A DNA stretch of 64,000 nt. Source: Aporrectodea caliginosa (lineage: Eukaryota; Annelida; Clitellata; Crassiclitellata; Lumbricidae). The notes beneath the pieces are model-generated. The model did no database searches. It was not told the DNA's origin and saw nothing but the letters and a program-made list of their open reading frames with translations. Each line of letters starts with the position of its first letter. Within the stretch, counting starts at the first letter, position 1. Made by a program: the position numbers and the translations under genes. Where the stretch lies: contig JACEVL010001876.1 in assembly GCA_020284085.1 (NCBI GenBank), positions 59,351-123,350 on the forward strand. Reading direction: 5' to 3'. Below are positions 34,016 through 44,693 of the stretch, one piece after another.

Positions 34016-35475
34016 GACGTTGAGGCATTGCTTACAGCACAGGGAGCTAAGAAGATCCAGTGACATTGATTGACAGACGAGGGACGATGTCAAATGACGC
34101 AGCTCTTCTGGGATTTCTTTCAGAAAAGGTCGGTGCGGACAAAGATTATAGAGAGGCAATTAGATCACTTGGAGAGGAGTTAATTAGTGCATTTGTTTTA
34201 AGAGATTATAGAGGGCACTGCAGACACATGGGCTTGGGTGTCGTTGCACTCTGCTTAGCTGAAAGACGGTTGGGCCAGAACTAGATGACAAAAAAGCTGA
34301 AAATAAAATCGGATGGACAAAATACTGAAAGATAAATAGGAATAAATCGAAATTTCACAAATTACTCATAGGAGGGTTGAAGGGCATTTGAGGCGAGGAA
34401 AAACGGTGAAGGGTGTAAATTACAGATACCACGATAACGATGAAAACGACGACGATAATGAATGCTGATGATTATGACGATAGTAACGATGATTAGGCCT
34501 ACTGACATTTACTGACAATTACTGTGATGCTAATGGCGGTAATAATAACGATATATATAGTTATGATGATTACTATGATCCTCTTGGCGATAATATTTAT
34601 AATATCCCTGAGTGTTAAAGGCCTACATTCAAGGGCGCCCACAGAAATTTCCACGGGTGGGACAAAGCAAAACCTGGGACACGTCATTCATCAAACGACG
34701 TGATATATGTGGACCAAACGTATTCGGGTGTTTATTCGAGGAGGGGCAAATGCCCATCTTGCCACTAAGTGCGGATGCTAATGCCTGTATGACCTTTGCA
34801 CTTCCGATTATACATTTGATCGCCTCAGTCGTTCTCTGAATAGACGGATGAATCGCTCATTGTCTGCGACCATCATTTTCAGCATCGTTGGCTGCGGATG
34901 CTGAGCCCCGTCTTAAAGACGCCGGTTCCTCGATGCATCGTTCGCCGTACATCAGCTTCCGCAGCCGAGTGCTTCTCATGCAGCCTCACGCTATAAATGC
35001 ATAATGCAGACGATGCTGATACTGCGCCAGAGGAGCATCGCCAGCAGTTGTTCATTGCTTCGGCAGAGATGGCTGCTCTGCGGACATCAAAGAACTGCGT
35101 CGCCTGACATCAAAGAATGACACTCGCGTTTAATCTTCTGGACAGAATCTACCGTATAAGAACAATAGTGCTGTGACCAGAAAACAAAGCAGCATGTCTC
35201 ATATAACGTTTGACACTGTCACATTGTCACAGCATGTCAGTTGAGATACGACAGTAGCAGATGATGCCTATAGCTTATATAACTACAGTAGCGAACAGAA
35301 ATGCCGAAGCAACAATGGTAATATGCCTACGGTAGGCTTTGATGGTATTTATCTGCTTCAAACAGTTGACTTCTTTGTGCTGAAATTAAACGCTGAGCCT
35401 GGTCAAGCGATTGATATTCGTTAGATTTTCTTCGGATTGTTTCAAGGCATATTGCGTCTTATATTGAACCAAACA

Positions 35476-35744
35476 ATGGATGGCACCACAGATACTAAGT
35501 CATCTCCATCTTCGCCTTCTCCCTCCTCATCTGCTCGCAGCAACAGTGTCAGCAGGAGAGGGTCGAACATGAGGCGATCAACCCTGCGTCAACAGCAGCA
35601 CTCGCTTCGCAAGCAGACGTCCGTCTCATCCGTGAAGAACACCTGGAGGCTGAAGTACGTCGACTTCACCCATCAACTGCCGCAGGCGAACGATGAACCC
35701 AGAGCAGCAGCCTCCAACCACAAGAAATCAGACGCCGTATTTCA
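35476..35744 (+). CDS. First coding exon of an unrecognised gene (Ser/Arg-rich N-terminus)
   Basis: The ATG has a good context (AAACAATGG), and the frame stays open to a strong donor GTGAGT at 35745, ending with two spare bases (CA). The product is about 90 residues. It starts MDGTTDTKSSPSSPSPSSSA, continues RSNSVSRRGSNMRRSTLRQQ, and ends in a more structured part, SVKNTWRLKYVDFTHQLP. The first half is disordered with basophilic-kinase-type sites (RRGS, RRST). I do not recognise the family. An in-frame upstream ATG at 35437 has a poorer context. The phase fits the exon at 58061, where CA plus G makes Gln. The join is inferred. Confidence 0.6.
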
Positions 35745-35787
35745 GTGAGTTATTCATTCGAATGAACATTGTAGTTTCTCTTGATAT

Positions 35788-36300
35788 CAGTGTGATTCTC
35801 GTTAACGATAACGATAGCGAAAATGTTCGCTAACGAAAATAAAATGATTTCGTAAACGATAACTATAACTGTAACTAAAAAAATATCATTAACCATAACT
35901 ATAACTATAACTATAACGAAAATAACATTTTCGTTATAGTTATAGCTGTAGTTATGGTAAAAAAATTAAAAGTGCAATATCGACAAACATGAGAACTAGA
36001 AAGTGCGCTAGGGCATACAACTAATAGTCCATGTTCGCTCCGGATTTTGGATTTGTGAGTTATCCAGTAGTAGGGCCGCATTTGATTAAATTTAGTTATT
36101 TTGTAAACGTTTCTATAGCGACTGCGACCCAAGTTGACTAGCGCAAATTCGCAAAATTAGTAGTCATAGTAATCTTGTAGTCAAACTGTTTCTAAAGATC
36201 TTGAGCGGCCGCAAGTGTAGGAATGCTGTCTGGATTCATTCCAATTACGAATCAGTCACAAATAAAATTTCGTGTATCATCAGCGGTGTTGGTGTTAATG
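35788..36300. mobile_element. Fragment related to the 11.8-kb hAT family
   Basis: It starts CAGTGTGATTCTCGTTAACG, close to the inverted right end of the hAT element at 11828-13144 (CAGTGATATTTTCGTTAACG). Inside, GAATCAGTCACA followed by AAAATTTCGTGT (36248-36275) is also found in that element at 12440-12463. I could not find the far end or a target duplication, so the right boundary is arbitrary. Confidence 0.5.
35889..35958. repeat. Long near-perfect hairpin
   Basis: CCATAACTATAACTATAACT followed by ATAACGAAAAT is mirrored by ATTTTCGTTATAGTTATAGC and TGTAGTTATGG, with AAC between. The arms are about 31 bp with two or three mismatches. It lies just inside the end of the hAT-like fragment. 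Confidence 0.85.
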
Positions 36301-38062
36301 AGGGAAGTTATTTGGCCGGCTTTTAGCCTGAAGAAGCATGACTAATCTACTCAATCATCTAAGTATTAGTATTACCATCCACCGACATAGTATTACAAAG
36401 AAGTCTGCGCTGCAGGGAATGATAGAAAGAGGTGTATAAAAGCGAACTCGGCGAAGACTATCAGAACTTGTGAGATATCAGCGTGCAGTAAAATTAATAA
36501 ACATTATAAACTTTGACTCAGTTGTGCCAATGGCTGTGTGTTTCAATGTGTTTATTGATTTTTGCCGGCTTTACAACGTCTCTCTTTGTTTATAGGTGTC
36601 GTTTTATAGAAATATTTCTATATGCTATGTATTTAATAAACATGCTTCAAATAGTCGTGCTGCTGATGCAATATTTCATATTACTAGACAATGATGTCGC
36701 AACAATCGATCTAGGCTATAATTCAATTAAACACTGTATATTAAAACAGTAAGATCAGCGTTTGAGGCCTGTCATTATTATTCATATTATTAGGCTACTA
36801 TTATATTATTTTTATTGCGTGCATTAGGCCTACCACCATCACCAACGTTTTCCACTGTAGCACTATGTTGTCTTCCCGGCTTGACCCTCCGTCCGAATTC
36901 AGGCATGACAGAGAAACTGACACACAGCAACCTGTCTCTTGCGGGTTGATGTGATATAATGTAGGTGCATGAACAGGTTTTCATGACGCAGCCTTTGTGG
37001 GACGCCGAGATATTTTGGAGATTTACATCGAGGTCCACTTGTACATGGACGGATGGTGCATGGTGTGCGATGGCAAGTGAATGGATGGACGGATGTGGGA
37101 AACGTTCTTAATGTCAGGCCTTTTGTTTCCCTAATAGTGCGTTTTATTTGCATAGAAGTGAATGTCAGCATGTGTAGATAACAGCAGCCAAATAATATCT
37201 TGTGTACGAAACGGTGTTTTTCTTGCGCGGAGCATCATAGATCAGACTTGGAGAGAGTCCGTGTCTTTCAGAGAAACGCGGCAGGAGAAGCAGTCTCTCG
37301 ATGTGGGCCACTGTTAACTTTGCGGGTGACGCGGTCGACGGACTTCCTCGAACACATAGATCATTATTCGTCCAAGAGATCTCCTCAGACGCTTCGTCAC
37401 TCATGATAGTCCAGCGCCATGCAGCAGCGGCTGGCGGTGGCCTCTGCTCTGTCTCGTGTTGACACTGCCTGGCGTCGCGCGAGTAAACAGGCGATCTGCA
37501 GTCTAGCGCCAAGAGGGGCTCAAGCGGCTGGTGAAACAGACGCCAGCGGATGCCTAGACAGACTCAAGCGGCTACTGTATAAAAATACAGACTATCAACG
37601 GCTGGTGAAACAGACGCTGACTTCCTACACAGCTGACTTTCCCGCCACCTTGTTGATGTCGCTGTGTGTCTGTGTGTCTATGGAGTGGTGTGTCTGTTTG
37701 CCTGTGTAGTTAAGGCGTGAGTGAGTGGTGTGACCCAGTGGTGTCGCCCGGTGGGCACGTTCTGGGGGGTTGGTCAGCATTAGATTTGATAGAGACTTAC
37801 TTTTATCACATGGTGATGACGTAATTATTATTTCAAAAATATCAACGTGCCAAGTCTCACAGAAATTCGAATCTGAGGCGTGGTTAGTCAGTCGCCGGGT
37901 GTGTAGTTAAATATAGGGACCTACAGATATACACCGATCTATGTATACCTCTGAAGACTGCATTCTTGCTCTATTCCAATTAGTGCAGTTAGATGTATAC
38001 AGATATGCCCCGATTTATGCCACTGAGTGTGTGTGTGTGCGTGTGTGCAGTAGCCCCCTCTG

Positions 38063-38068
<6 letters not shown>
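35960..38068. other. Non-coding stretch; putative intron of the unrecognised gene
   Basis: Nothing recognisable beyond the hAT-like remnant at its left. GC content rises around 37200-37650, where open frames occur on both strands without family motifs. A direct repeat of AGACTCAAGCGGCT-like and GGCTGGTGAAACAGACGC-like pieces occurs at about 37527-37615. Confidence 0.45.

Positions 38069-38103
<35 letters not shown>
38069..38103. repeat. (TA)n microsatellite at a transposon edge
   Basis: About 17 TA units ending at the left tip of the transposon at 38104. A shorter TA run (40162-40174) lies at the other tip. The element probably inserted into an existing TA repeat, which hides its target duplication. 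Confidence 0.9.
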
Positions 38104-38107
<4 letters not shown>

Positions 38108-38345
38108 GGTGGTTTACAAAAACCAACTTCAAGCTAGAAATCAGGGCACCCTCTCAGTTTGTTAGACCTGTCAATAGTATTATTGAGATAAAATTTCAGC
38201 ATCTTATTCCAGCTGGAAGATGGTGCCAATGACATAGAAATATTACCATATAGTAGCATTAGCGGTAAATCTTGATGCCGTGTAACTAGGTCAACAACTC
38301 AACATTTGTCATGGAGATGAGCTTCAAATAGTTTCTGTTGTGTTA

Positions 38346-38383
38346 TACTTACTTGCTTACTTACTTACTTACTTACTTACTGG
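38346..38383. repeat. (ACTT)n microsatellite
   Basis: About nine ACTT/CTTA units inside the transposon at 38104-40161. Confidence 0.9.
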
Positions 38384-38569
38384 TATTTTGAACAGAGTGT
38401 AAAGTTCTTGCTGAAGGTCATGGTGTCTACTTTCTGTGTTTTTGGCAGACGTGTTTTCACAAGTGAATTTTCGAATTTACCATTTGCCAATGAAATTTAA
38501 GAGCTCATATTTAACACTTTAACTTTTCGGTGTGCCGAAATTAGCCTGTGGGCAGGATACAATGAATCC

Positions 38570-39780
38570 ATGGCCATTCATAATCTTCTGGAGTTGTGGA
38601 AACTCTCTGACAAGGTTCAAACCTTGAGCTTTGATAACTGTCAACCCTGAGCTCTTCAACGGAGTGTGCGTTCTGCTGGAAGACAAGATATGTCGAGGGC
38701 TCCTGTGGTTGGCCTGCCGTCATCATGTGATGATTTTAGCTAAAGTATTCACCTTGTGCTGTGGTCCATCTAATTCATCACATGTTCCAATCTTCCAGAC
38801 ATATAAAGCTGCTTCGGAAAGTGTGATACAGGACTGAATGTCATATCCGGCACTGAACCCTATAATGAAACAGCACTCAGTTTTCTCAAGAAGTTAACTG
38901 AAAGAAAATCAGATTCAGAGATAACAGGTCAAGAACTCATTGAGCTGAAAGTGGTTGTCTTGGAAGTTAGCCTTCAATAATTGACTGGAGAGCCCTGGGC
39001 CAATTCACCACGCAAGTTGGATGGCCACGTTACTGTATGCCATCAAAATCTACCCTTTTCGTGATCAACGTGGTGTATTCAATCTAACGAAGAAGAAAGA
39101 AACTCAGATTCATGTGCAGCTTTGTTGTCCTTCTTTACACAAAAGCATGGACAAAAGCCTCACTTGCTGCTGAAGATCGTGGACAAGATCTGTCACTTTG
39201 TATTACTCTAGAAAAACACGAGACAGTTGACCCCGAGATCAGCGTTGCTGCCAGGAAGGCCCTAGAAACCACTAGTGGTACCGTTCAGATGAGGCAGTAG
39301 GTCTGGCACTGGTCTCAGACCAACTTCCAGTAACAGATAAGGTGAATATTGTTCACAGAGTAACTGCAAAGCCTGGTGAAAGGAAGGTGAGAGGTGATGC
39401 TGCGGTACTGAAGGAGGGGGCTTGCCTGGGTGATTTTGCAACCAAGTGAAAACTGAAACTGCTGTCACACCTGAAGATTAGTGATTACTTTCTTACATTT
39501 CCACAAGAGAAATGGATCGAGAATGAGGATTACAAGCAAGGTAGAGAGAGAATTCAGCAGTTGAGAGTGGTGAACGACACGGCTCAGAGGTGTGTGAATT
39601 TGCTCGAGGAATTCAACCGACTCATCACCAATAATGAAGAAAATCAGTGTCTTCTCCAAGTGGTCGTGGCAAATAGGAATGCTATTTGCCTCAAAACAAC
39701 AAAGAAGTCTGTTGTTGACGCAGTGCTTGCAGTTTGTAGACTCTAAGACTGTAGCGAGTGTTGAAGTCATAAAACCGGAA
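38570..39780 (+). pseudogene. Transposase-like protein of an unnamed family, broken by frameshifts
   Basis: In successive frames the plus strand gives ELWKLSDKVQTLSFDNCQ, then FNGVCVLLEDKICRGLLWLA and CRHHVMILAKVF, then CGPSNSSHVPIFQTYKAA. After more breaks come ISDYFLTFPQEKWIENEDYK and VVNDTAQRCVNLLEEFNRLI, then TNNEENQCLLQVVVANRNA. From memory these blocks resemble a recurrent 'uncharacterized protein' family of invertebrates: a Phe-Asp-x block, LEE-GR-LLWLACRHH, and VVNDxAER near the end. The Asp and the CRHH motif may be catalytic or metal-binding, which is inference. Several stops show that this copy is dead. Confidence 0.6.
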
Positions 39781-41211
39781 CAATCGACATTCATGGTTAG
39801 AACGATGTGTTTTTTTTAATTTTTGATATTTCCAATTCTTCAAACTTACTAAAATTTTATGGATCAACTTGACTAACTGTTCTACTATCACAAGTGTTGT
39901 CAAATTACAGTAATATTTGATTTGTCGTAAAATAAAACACATTCGTACGGGAATGTATGCTCGACGCATTCATTTCCACAATTAGTGTATTTTTATCGGT
40001 ATCAGGCAAAGTGACACAGTCCGTGAGCACCGTCTTCCCGTTGGAATTAAAAGCAGAAATTTTGTCTAAATAATACTATTGATAGGTCTAACAAACTGAG
40101 AGGGTGCCCTGGTTTCTAGGTTGCACTTTGTTTTTGACCATGCATCTGTGAGCCACCCTAATATATATATATATATTGAATGAGAAGATTCGCGTGTACG
40201 GCAGCCTATGAGGCGCGCATCCTTCGATTCATCATTTTCTGTGGCATGTTGTTCGTCGTCGTCGTCGTCATCGTTGCTATTGTTGTTCTCGTCATCATAA
40301 ATCCTGCGACAGGAATTTTATCAAAAACGCAAATAATTATTACTTATCCGTTGATGAACACGATCGACAACTTAGAGAACTCATCTCAGAGCCAAATTGT
40401 CCAAAAACAGCCTCTTGCCCTGTTTCAAGTTGTGATTGGAATAACTCAGCTCGTGTTCCAGTGCTTTTTTGAGCGCACAACGATGATGTTGACTCAGACT
40501 GTTTCTAACATTGATGACAAGACAGTGTCTCCATAACTCCTCCTCTTGCGCTGCGTCGGATTGCGTTTGTGAAATTTGTTTTTGTATTAAAGGCTCAAAA
40601 TTTTTCGTATTTTCATTTTGTTTTCTATGTCGTCCTATCACGTAGGCCAAAGCCATTTGACGTCTTTCATTCAAAATAATAGCTCCAACTTAACTGAGCC
40701 AATTCGAAATCCCGTACGTCTGAAGACAATGCAGTCGTAAGACTACTCGCGTAGCTGACTGTAACAAGAAGCCCTGAATAATTATGCGCGCTGACTAGAA
40801 AAGTACGTAGGCCTATGTGCTCCAGACGCAAGTTTGTAGGCTACTATTCGCTACTATTCGCTAATAATGATGCTTGTATCCGTCGTTCAGCAGTGTCGTC
40901 CATCTGATGAGTGGTGAATGATATGTAGGGCTAGACGAAAATCACGAAATCACGGAAATCACAGAAACCAGGGCCGTTTTATCCACTAGGCACAGTAGGC
41001 ACTGTGCCTAGGGCCCACGAACATTTTAGGGGCCCACAAAAGTCTGAAAATGAGATATAATTTTAAAATAGTTTAAAAAATAATTTTAATGGTTGAATTT
41101 GACACGAAAATGAAAGAAATTTCAAATTCTACTTTAATAATTTTTATAATTGTACTTAAACAGTCTAACTTTAAGATGTGAACTTACAGTTAAGTTAAGC
41201 TGTTCAACAGC

Positions 41212-41514
41212 CTAAGTTATGTGAACTTTAAGGCTCTTTGCAATAGCAAAATCACATATAAGATCTTCAAAATTTAATGTCATTTCCCGCATTAACTGGT
41301 TTTCAATTGAAAGTAGCGCAAGGGAAGATAGTCGTCCTTGTCCAATCGTTGACCGCAGATAATTTTTGATAAGCTTGAGTTTCGAAAAAGAACGTTCACC
41401 TTCAGAACTTGTTCCAAAATTGGAAAGATAGATTCGAAAAGCAATATTTACATTTGGAAAACATTGTATCACTGCAATATTATTCTCTTCAGAACTTCCG
41501 TCCAGTATTTGCAC
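41212..41514 (-). pseudogene. hAT transposase C-terminal dimerisation domain (ZMYM1-like)
   Basis: A 100-codon frame includes VIQCFPNVNIAFRIYLSNFG, then SSEGERSFSKLKLIKNYLRS and TIGQGRLSSLALLSIENQLM. This is the conserved hAT C-terminal block (SxGERSFSKLKLIKNYLRSxxxQxRLxxLALLSIE) as in ZMYM1-like and TTF-finger transposases. The domain itself is intact. The upstream catalytic region is absent. Confidence 0.88.
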
Positions 41515-41559
41515 AATTTCTCCTTCTCCTTCTGCAGTTCTACATCAATTCTAGTGGAC

Positions 41560-41960
41560 TTCTGGCATTGCAAAATCATTGACAGAGCAGCAATATGGTT
41601 CTTCGATTTGTCATGTGAGTTGCATTTTTCCAGTCATCGCAACCAGTTGTAAACTGATTGTTATATTCATTGGCACTGCCAGCATTGGAACCGAATAGCT
41701 TGCACACATAACAAAACACTTTACCACATGAAGGAGCATAAATAAGCCAATCTCTTCACACAATTTCTCCATTTGTCAATTTTCTCACAAAATATTCTTT
41801 GTGTGCATAGGCCTATCTGATCTTATCACCATATTGTCTACCCTTTAAGAGAAAATCAGATTCCAAATTCTGTGAAGGGATATTATTTGCATAATAAGTT
41901 CTGAGATCTGCAGTAATCTCCCATTCTGCTGGATCATTTGAATGACTGGATTCATTATTC
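41560..41960 (-). pseudogene. hAT transposase N-terminal TTF-type zinc finger remnant
   Basis: The minus strand reads NDPAEWEITADLRTYYANNI, then EYFVRKLTNGEIV, a stop, then RDWLIYAPSCGKVFCYVCKL and TGCDDWKNATHM. The CYVCKLF and DWKNATHM blocks are the hallmark of the TTF-type finger that precedes the hAT catalytic domain in this group. Two or more stops interrupt it. Confidence 0.75.
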
Positions 41961-42092
41961 TACTTAAAATTAAAACGGCCTAGTATTTTAAAAACTGTTA
42001 AAGCCGCGAGTTCCGTAGCAGTTGCCATCTTGTAAAGACTAAAGAGACGAAAGATAGCAAAAGTAACACCGGAAATATTGAATTAATATTGC

Positions 42093-42300
42093 GCCCGTGG
42101 TGCATTGGATAACATCTGGCACAGAGACCGAGAGGTACCGAGTTCGAACTCCCGTTGGGCGGATATGCTTTGTAGGCTGCTATTAGCGCCGTTGTATTGC
42201 AAGCTGTCTGTTCTGTTAGTAGTTAAGATTTAAATGGCATAACATGTAAATGTACAGCGCAGTGCGTTTGTCAGGCGCTTATTAAAGAAAAGATATTATT
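42093..42300 (+). mobile_element. tRNA-like SINE inserted in the hAT element
   Basis: GCGCCCGTGGTGCATTGGAT (A box, resembling tRNA-Arg) is followed by CCGAGTTCGAACTCCCG (B box). CGCCCG near the start can pair with TGGGCG about 65 bp downstream, as an acceptor stem would. The tRNA-like part is followed by about 140 bp of unrelated body, so it is more likely a SINE than a tRNA gene. It is the innermost and youngest layer of the nest. Confidence 0.7.
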
Positions 42301-42975
42301 AAACCTTATGGATAAAAAGTAAATTGAGATTTAAAATCAAACTGGGTGTGTTTGTGAATCATGATTAAACATGACGTCAATAAATAATGTGAATGCGTAA
42401 TTTTGAGCTTAGCTTCAACGCAGAGCTGGAAGTTGGGGCCTACGAATGCAAGAGTGCCTAAGGCCTACGACGACCTTAAAACGGCCCTGACAGAAACCGT
42501 GATTTTTGGCGTTTCCCGTGAATGCCGTGAATTTTAGCATTTGCCGTGATTTGTCACTAATGCTGCAGTTTTGTGTCGAAATCCATATATTTCTGATGTT
42601 AAACATAACAAATTTGACCTAAAACGGTCGCCTTGATCATGAATAATGCATCGGTCAAGAACGAAGGCATTTTTAATCAACTGCCATATGGCGCCAAAAG
42701 TAAATTAAACCATTGTATTCTGACTTGGAGCCGTCTCAGCCGTGACAACGGTGACATCGTTAATTTTTACTTAGACTACTGACTAAGTCACATAGTGTCT
42801 GCGCTGACGTAACGTTGTAAACGGAGTGAAAAGTGTTGTCAGTGCGATGTTTTATGAACACAATATGACTGTGAATTGGTACCGTGAATTCACCGTGAAT
42901 TTGGCAATTTTTTAAAAGTATGCCGTGATTTTTTCACTTTTTGACCGTGATTTTCGTCTAGCCCTATATGATATG

Positions 42976-43898
42976 CTAAGTTACTAGCTAGCATAAAATC
43001 TTGTCGAAGTTTTGTTGCTACGAGAAAATTATATGAAGCTGTAATGATCTATAAAATCCTTACTAGAGGCTATTTTTAGAATTGCTTGTGTCTGCCCCCT
43101 GAGACCTCTAGCGGTAGGAACGTGGCGAGCCGATGAAACGATGGTGTCGTGCTTGGCCTCAGTAGTTTCGCCGTTGATAGCATTATTATTGAAATTTTCC
43201 TTCAGCCGCTGATCACGCGCTAGGCACGCTCTGATACAGCAGCAGAACCACTGACTCATCCCCTACGTCATCGGTTTTCTGTCTTATTTCGTGTCCATAT
43301 AAGGTTAGCATTTGGAGCAGGACTGCTGATTGGTTGAAGTGTCTGATTAGAGACCCTGCCACTAGTAAAATTTGTCACTTGCTGCCGAGACGTCCTCGAG
43401 GTTAGATCTGTATCGATGGATTACCTAGGAGTCGTTGCCAAGTCGTCCAGGATTAGTTATTTTTGAGTCCCCGTTTTCGAAGTAGATTAGATAAGGAATG
43501 GAGAAACACTTGCGTTAGTCTCTTCCTAAGAGTTAAATAGTGCGCTATAGAAGTTTAAAGTAGAAACGAGTACGATTGGAATAATATTGTCGATTGTCTG
43601 AATTGCGAGGAAATGTGAACTCGTAACGGGATTTTATCGTATTCGCTGGATTATCCTCTTCTATCGTCTCCGCTTATTCGCTGGATTATCTTTCGTCTTC
43701 GTAACCTATAATTGCCGTGGATTATTAATCATGTCCTTTGTTCCAAAGATGGGTAAATAATCATCTTTTTCTTTAATTTGATTGTAATTGCAAGTCACTG
43801 CCAGTAGAAACTGCGTAGGATTAAGTTGAATGTTTTACTTGAATTGTTGTATATAATTGAGACTGTTGTTGCATAAACATTAATAATAATTTCTAACA
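42976..43898. other. Upstream flank of the 264-codon ORF
   Basis: No exon is recognised. If the ORF belongs to an LTR element this would hold its 5' part, but I could not find a matching repeat downstream. Confidence 0.4.
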
Positions 43899-44693
43899 AT
43901 GTCTCGTGAATCATTGCATTCTTTGGAAGTAAGTGAGCAAGGTGAAGTCAGGCCTCTTTCACCAGAGTTGATTCGAGCCTCTATTCTTGAACGCGTGTTG
44001 GAAAGCATGGAAAAGGTGTCGGCTGGACAAAATAATTTAACGGATGGACAAAATAAACTAAATGACCGACTAACTGACGTCACTGTTGGACTAAATAATT
44101 TAACTGATGGACAGTCTGACCTAAGACAAAGATTAGGAGACCTGTTCGCAGGACAGTCTGAATTGTCCAGAAACCAGTCTGAATTGTCTAGATCCCACTT
44201 TGAATTGTCTCGAATCCAATCTGAAATGTCTAAAGCTCAATCTGAATTGGCTGGAGACCAGAGAAATCTGTTGGATAGAATAGAATTCCTAGAAGCAAAT
44301 AGACAAGTAAGTAAGGAAGTGAGTACCACTACGAACCCTGACTTTTCGGCACCTCCACCGAAAGTTGCCGAACTCCCTTCCGCCGCAGCCTTACCCTTGG
44401 AAACCTTCGTCAAGAAACCCATAATAGCCGAATCGGATGGATTTGAACCCGAAACCCTAGGCCCACGCAGGAGCACTAGATTAAAGGATCGGCCACAGCC
44501 TGATTACCGTTTCCCTGTGAAACCTGGATTTAGAAAGGAAAGTGGTGCCAGACCTAAAGATTACTCTACATTATCGGACATCAACAGAACTCAAATCTCA
44601 CTTCAAAACGTTACCACTCCTTTACATAAACCGCCTGTAGTAGCGCACAGTCGGGGAGGAGATGGCGAACGTCACAAAGCCATGATGTGCTAG
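43899..44693 (+). CDS. 264-residue coiled-coil protein, probably retroelement-derived
   Basis: A single intact frame begins at an ATG in good context (AACAATGTC) and ends at TAG. Residues 30-135 form a predicted coiled coil. It includes repeats such as AGQNNLTDGQNKL and, at about 87-120, five 7-residue repeats of the type SELSRNQ, SELSRSH, FELSRIQ. Residues 145-190 are Pro/Ala-rich. Residues 188-204, GPRRSTRLKDRPQPDYR, resemble the basic tail that ends many Ty3/gypsy Pol proteins. A polypurine run AAGAAGGGGAGAT (45018-45030) lies downstream. I infer a gag-like or deleted gag-pol ORF. No zinc knuckle, protease or polymerase is present. A host gene without introns is the alternative. Confidence 0.6.
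   Translation: MSRESLHSLEVSEQGEVRPLSPELIRASILERVLESMEKVSAGQNNLTDGQNKLNDRLTDVTVGLNNLTDGQSDLRQRLGDLFAGQSELSRNQSELSRSHFELSRIQSEMSKAQSELAGDQRNLLDRIEFLEANRQVSKEVSTTTNPDFSAPPPKVAELPSAAALPLETFVKKPIIAESDGFEPETLGPRRSTRLKDRPQPDYRFPVKPGFRKESGARPKDYSTLSDINRTQISLQNVTTPLHKPPVVAHSRGGDGERHKAMMC

Larger units (their letters stand above)
28979..35475. other. Long non-coding stretch with SINE, microsatellites and minisatellites
   Basis: Supported contents are a tRNA-derived SINE (29525-29755), a large GT microsatellite (30929-31111), repeat R1 copy 2 (31770-31885), a CCA/ACC-rich zone (32690-32830), a 15-bp minisatellite (33898-34015) and a GAT/GAC-rich patch (34425-34600). A TE-like piece lies near 34625 (GGGCGCCCACAGAAATTTCC). 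I see no exon. Confidence 0.55.
38104..40161 (+). mobile_element. Unclassified DNA transposon with about 100-bp inverted ends
   Basis: The tips are TTAGGGTGG and its inverse CCACCCTAA. Inside each, a 50-bp block (38134-38183 and 40070-40119) containing CAGGGCACCCTCTCAGTTTG is inverted with only about two mismatches. The element is 2058 bp. Its interior holds pieces of one protein on the plus strand in shifting frames. The superfamily is not assigned because the TA-rich flanks mask the target duplication. Confidence 0.8.
40969..42489 (-). mobile_element. hAT transposon, ZMYM1/TTF-zinc-finger type, internally deleted
   Basis: The ends are CAGGGCCGTTTTA and, inverted, TAAAACGGCCCTG. Both sides carry the 8-bp duplication ACAGAAAC (40961-40968 and 42490-42497), which lies inside the outer MITE. 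The minus strand encodes the start (zinc finger) and end (dimerisation domain) of a transposase with the catalytic middle deleted. At 1521 bp, including a SINE insertion at 42093-42300, it is non-autonomous. Confidence 0.92.
40926..42966. mobile_element. hAT-like MITE, outer layer of a nest
   Basis: The ends are TAGGGCTAGACGAAAATCAC and its inverse (42946-42966), 21 bp matching. ATGATATG stands before the left end (40918-40925) and again after the right end (42968-42975, one extra T between), an 8-bp target duplication as in hAT elements. Subtracting the inner hAT copy leaves roughly 510 bp, rich in CCGTGAATT and CCGTGATTT motifs and non-coding. Confidence 0.75.

Noticed and set aside
37165..37709. 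Overlapping open frames of 68-115 codons on both strands in a GC-richer patch
   Set aside because: No recognised motif, no convincing splice sites and frames open on both strands. It could be a promoter-near patch, but a gene cannot be supported.
42093..42165. tRNA gene with an Arg-like head
   Set aside because: A and B boxes and a weak acceptor stem are present, but a clean anticodon stem cannot be drawn and an unrelated body follows. A SINE is the better reading.
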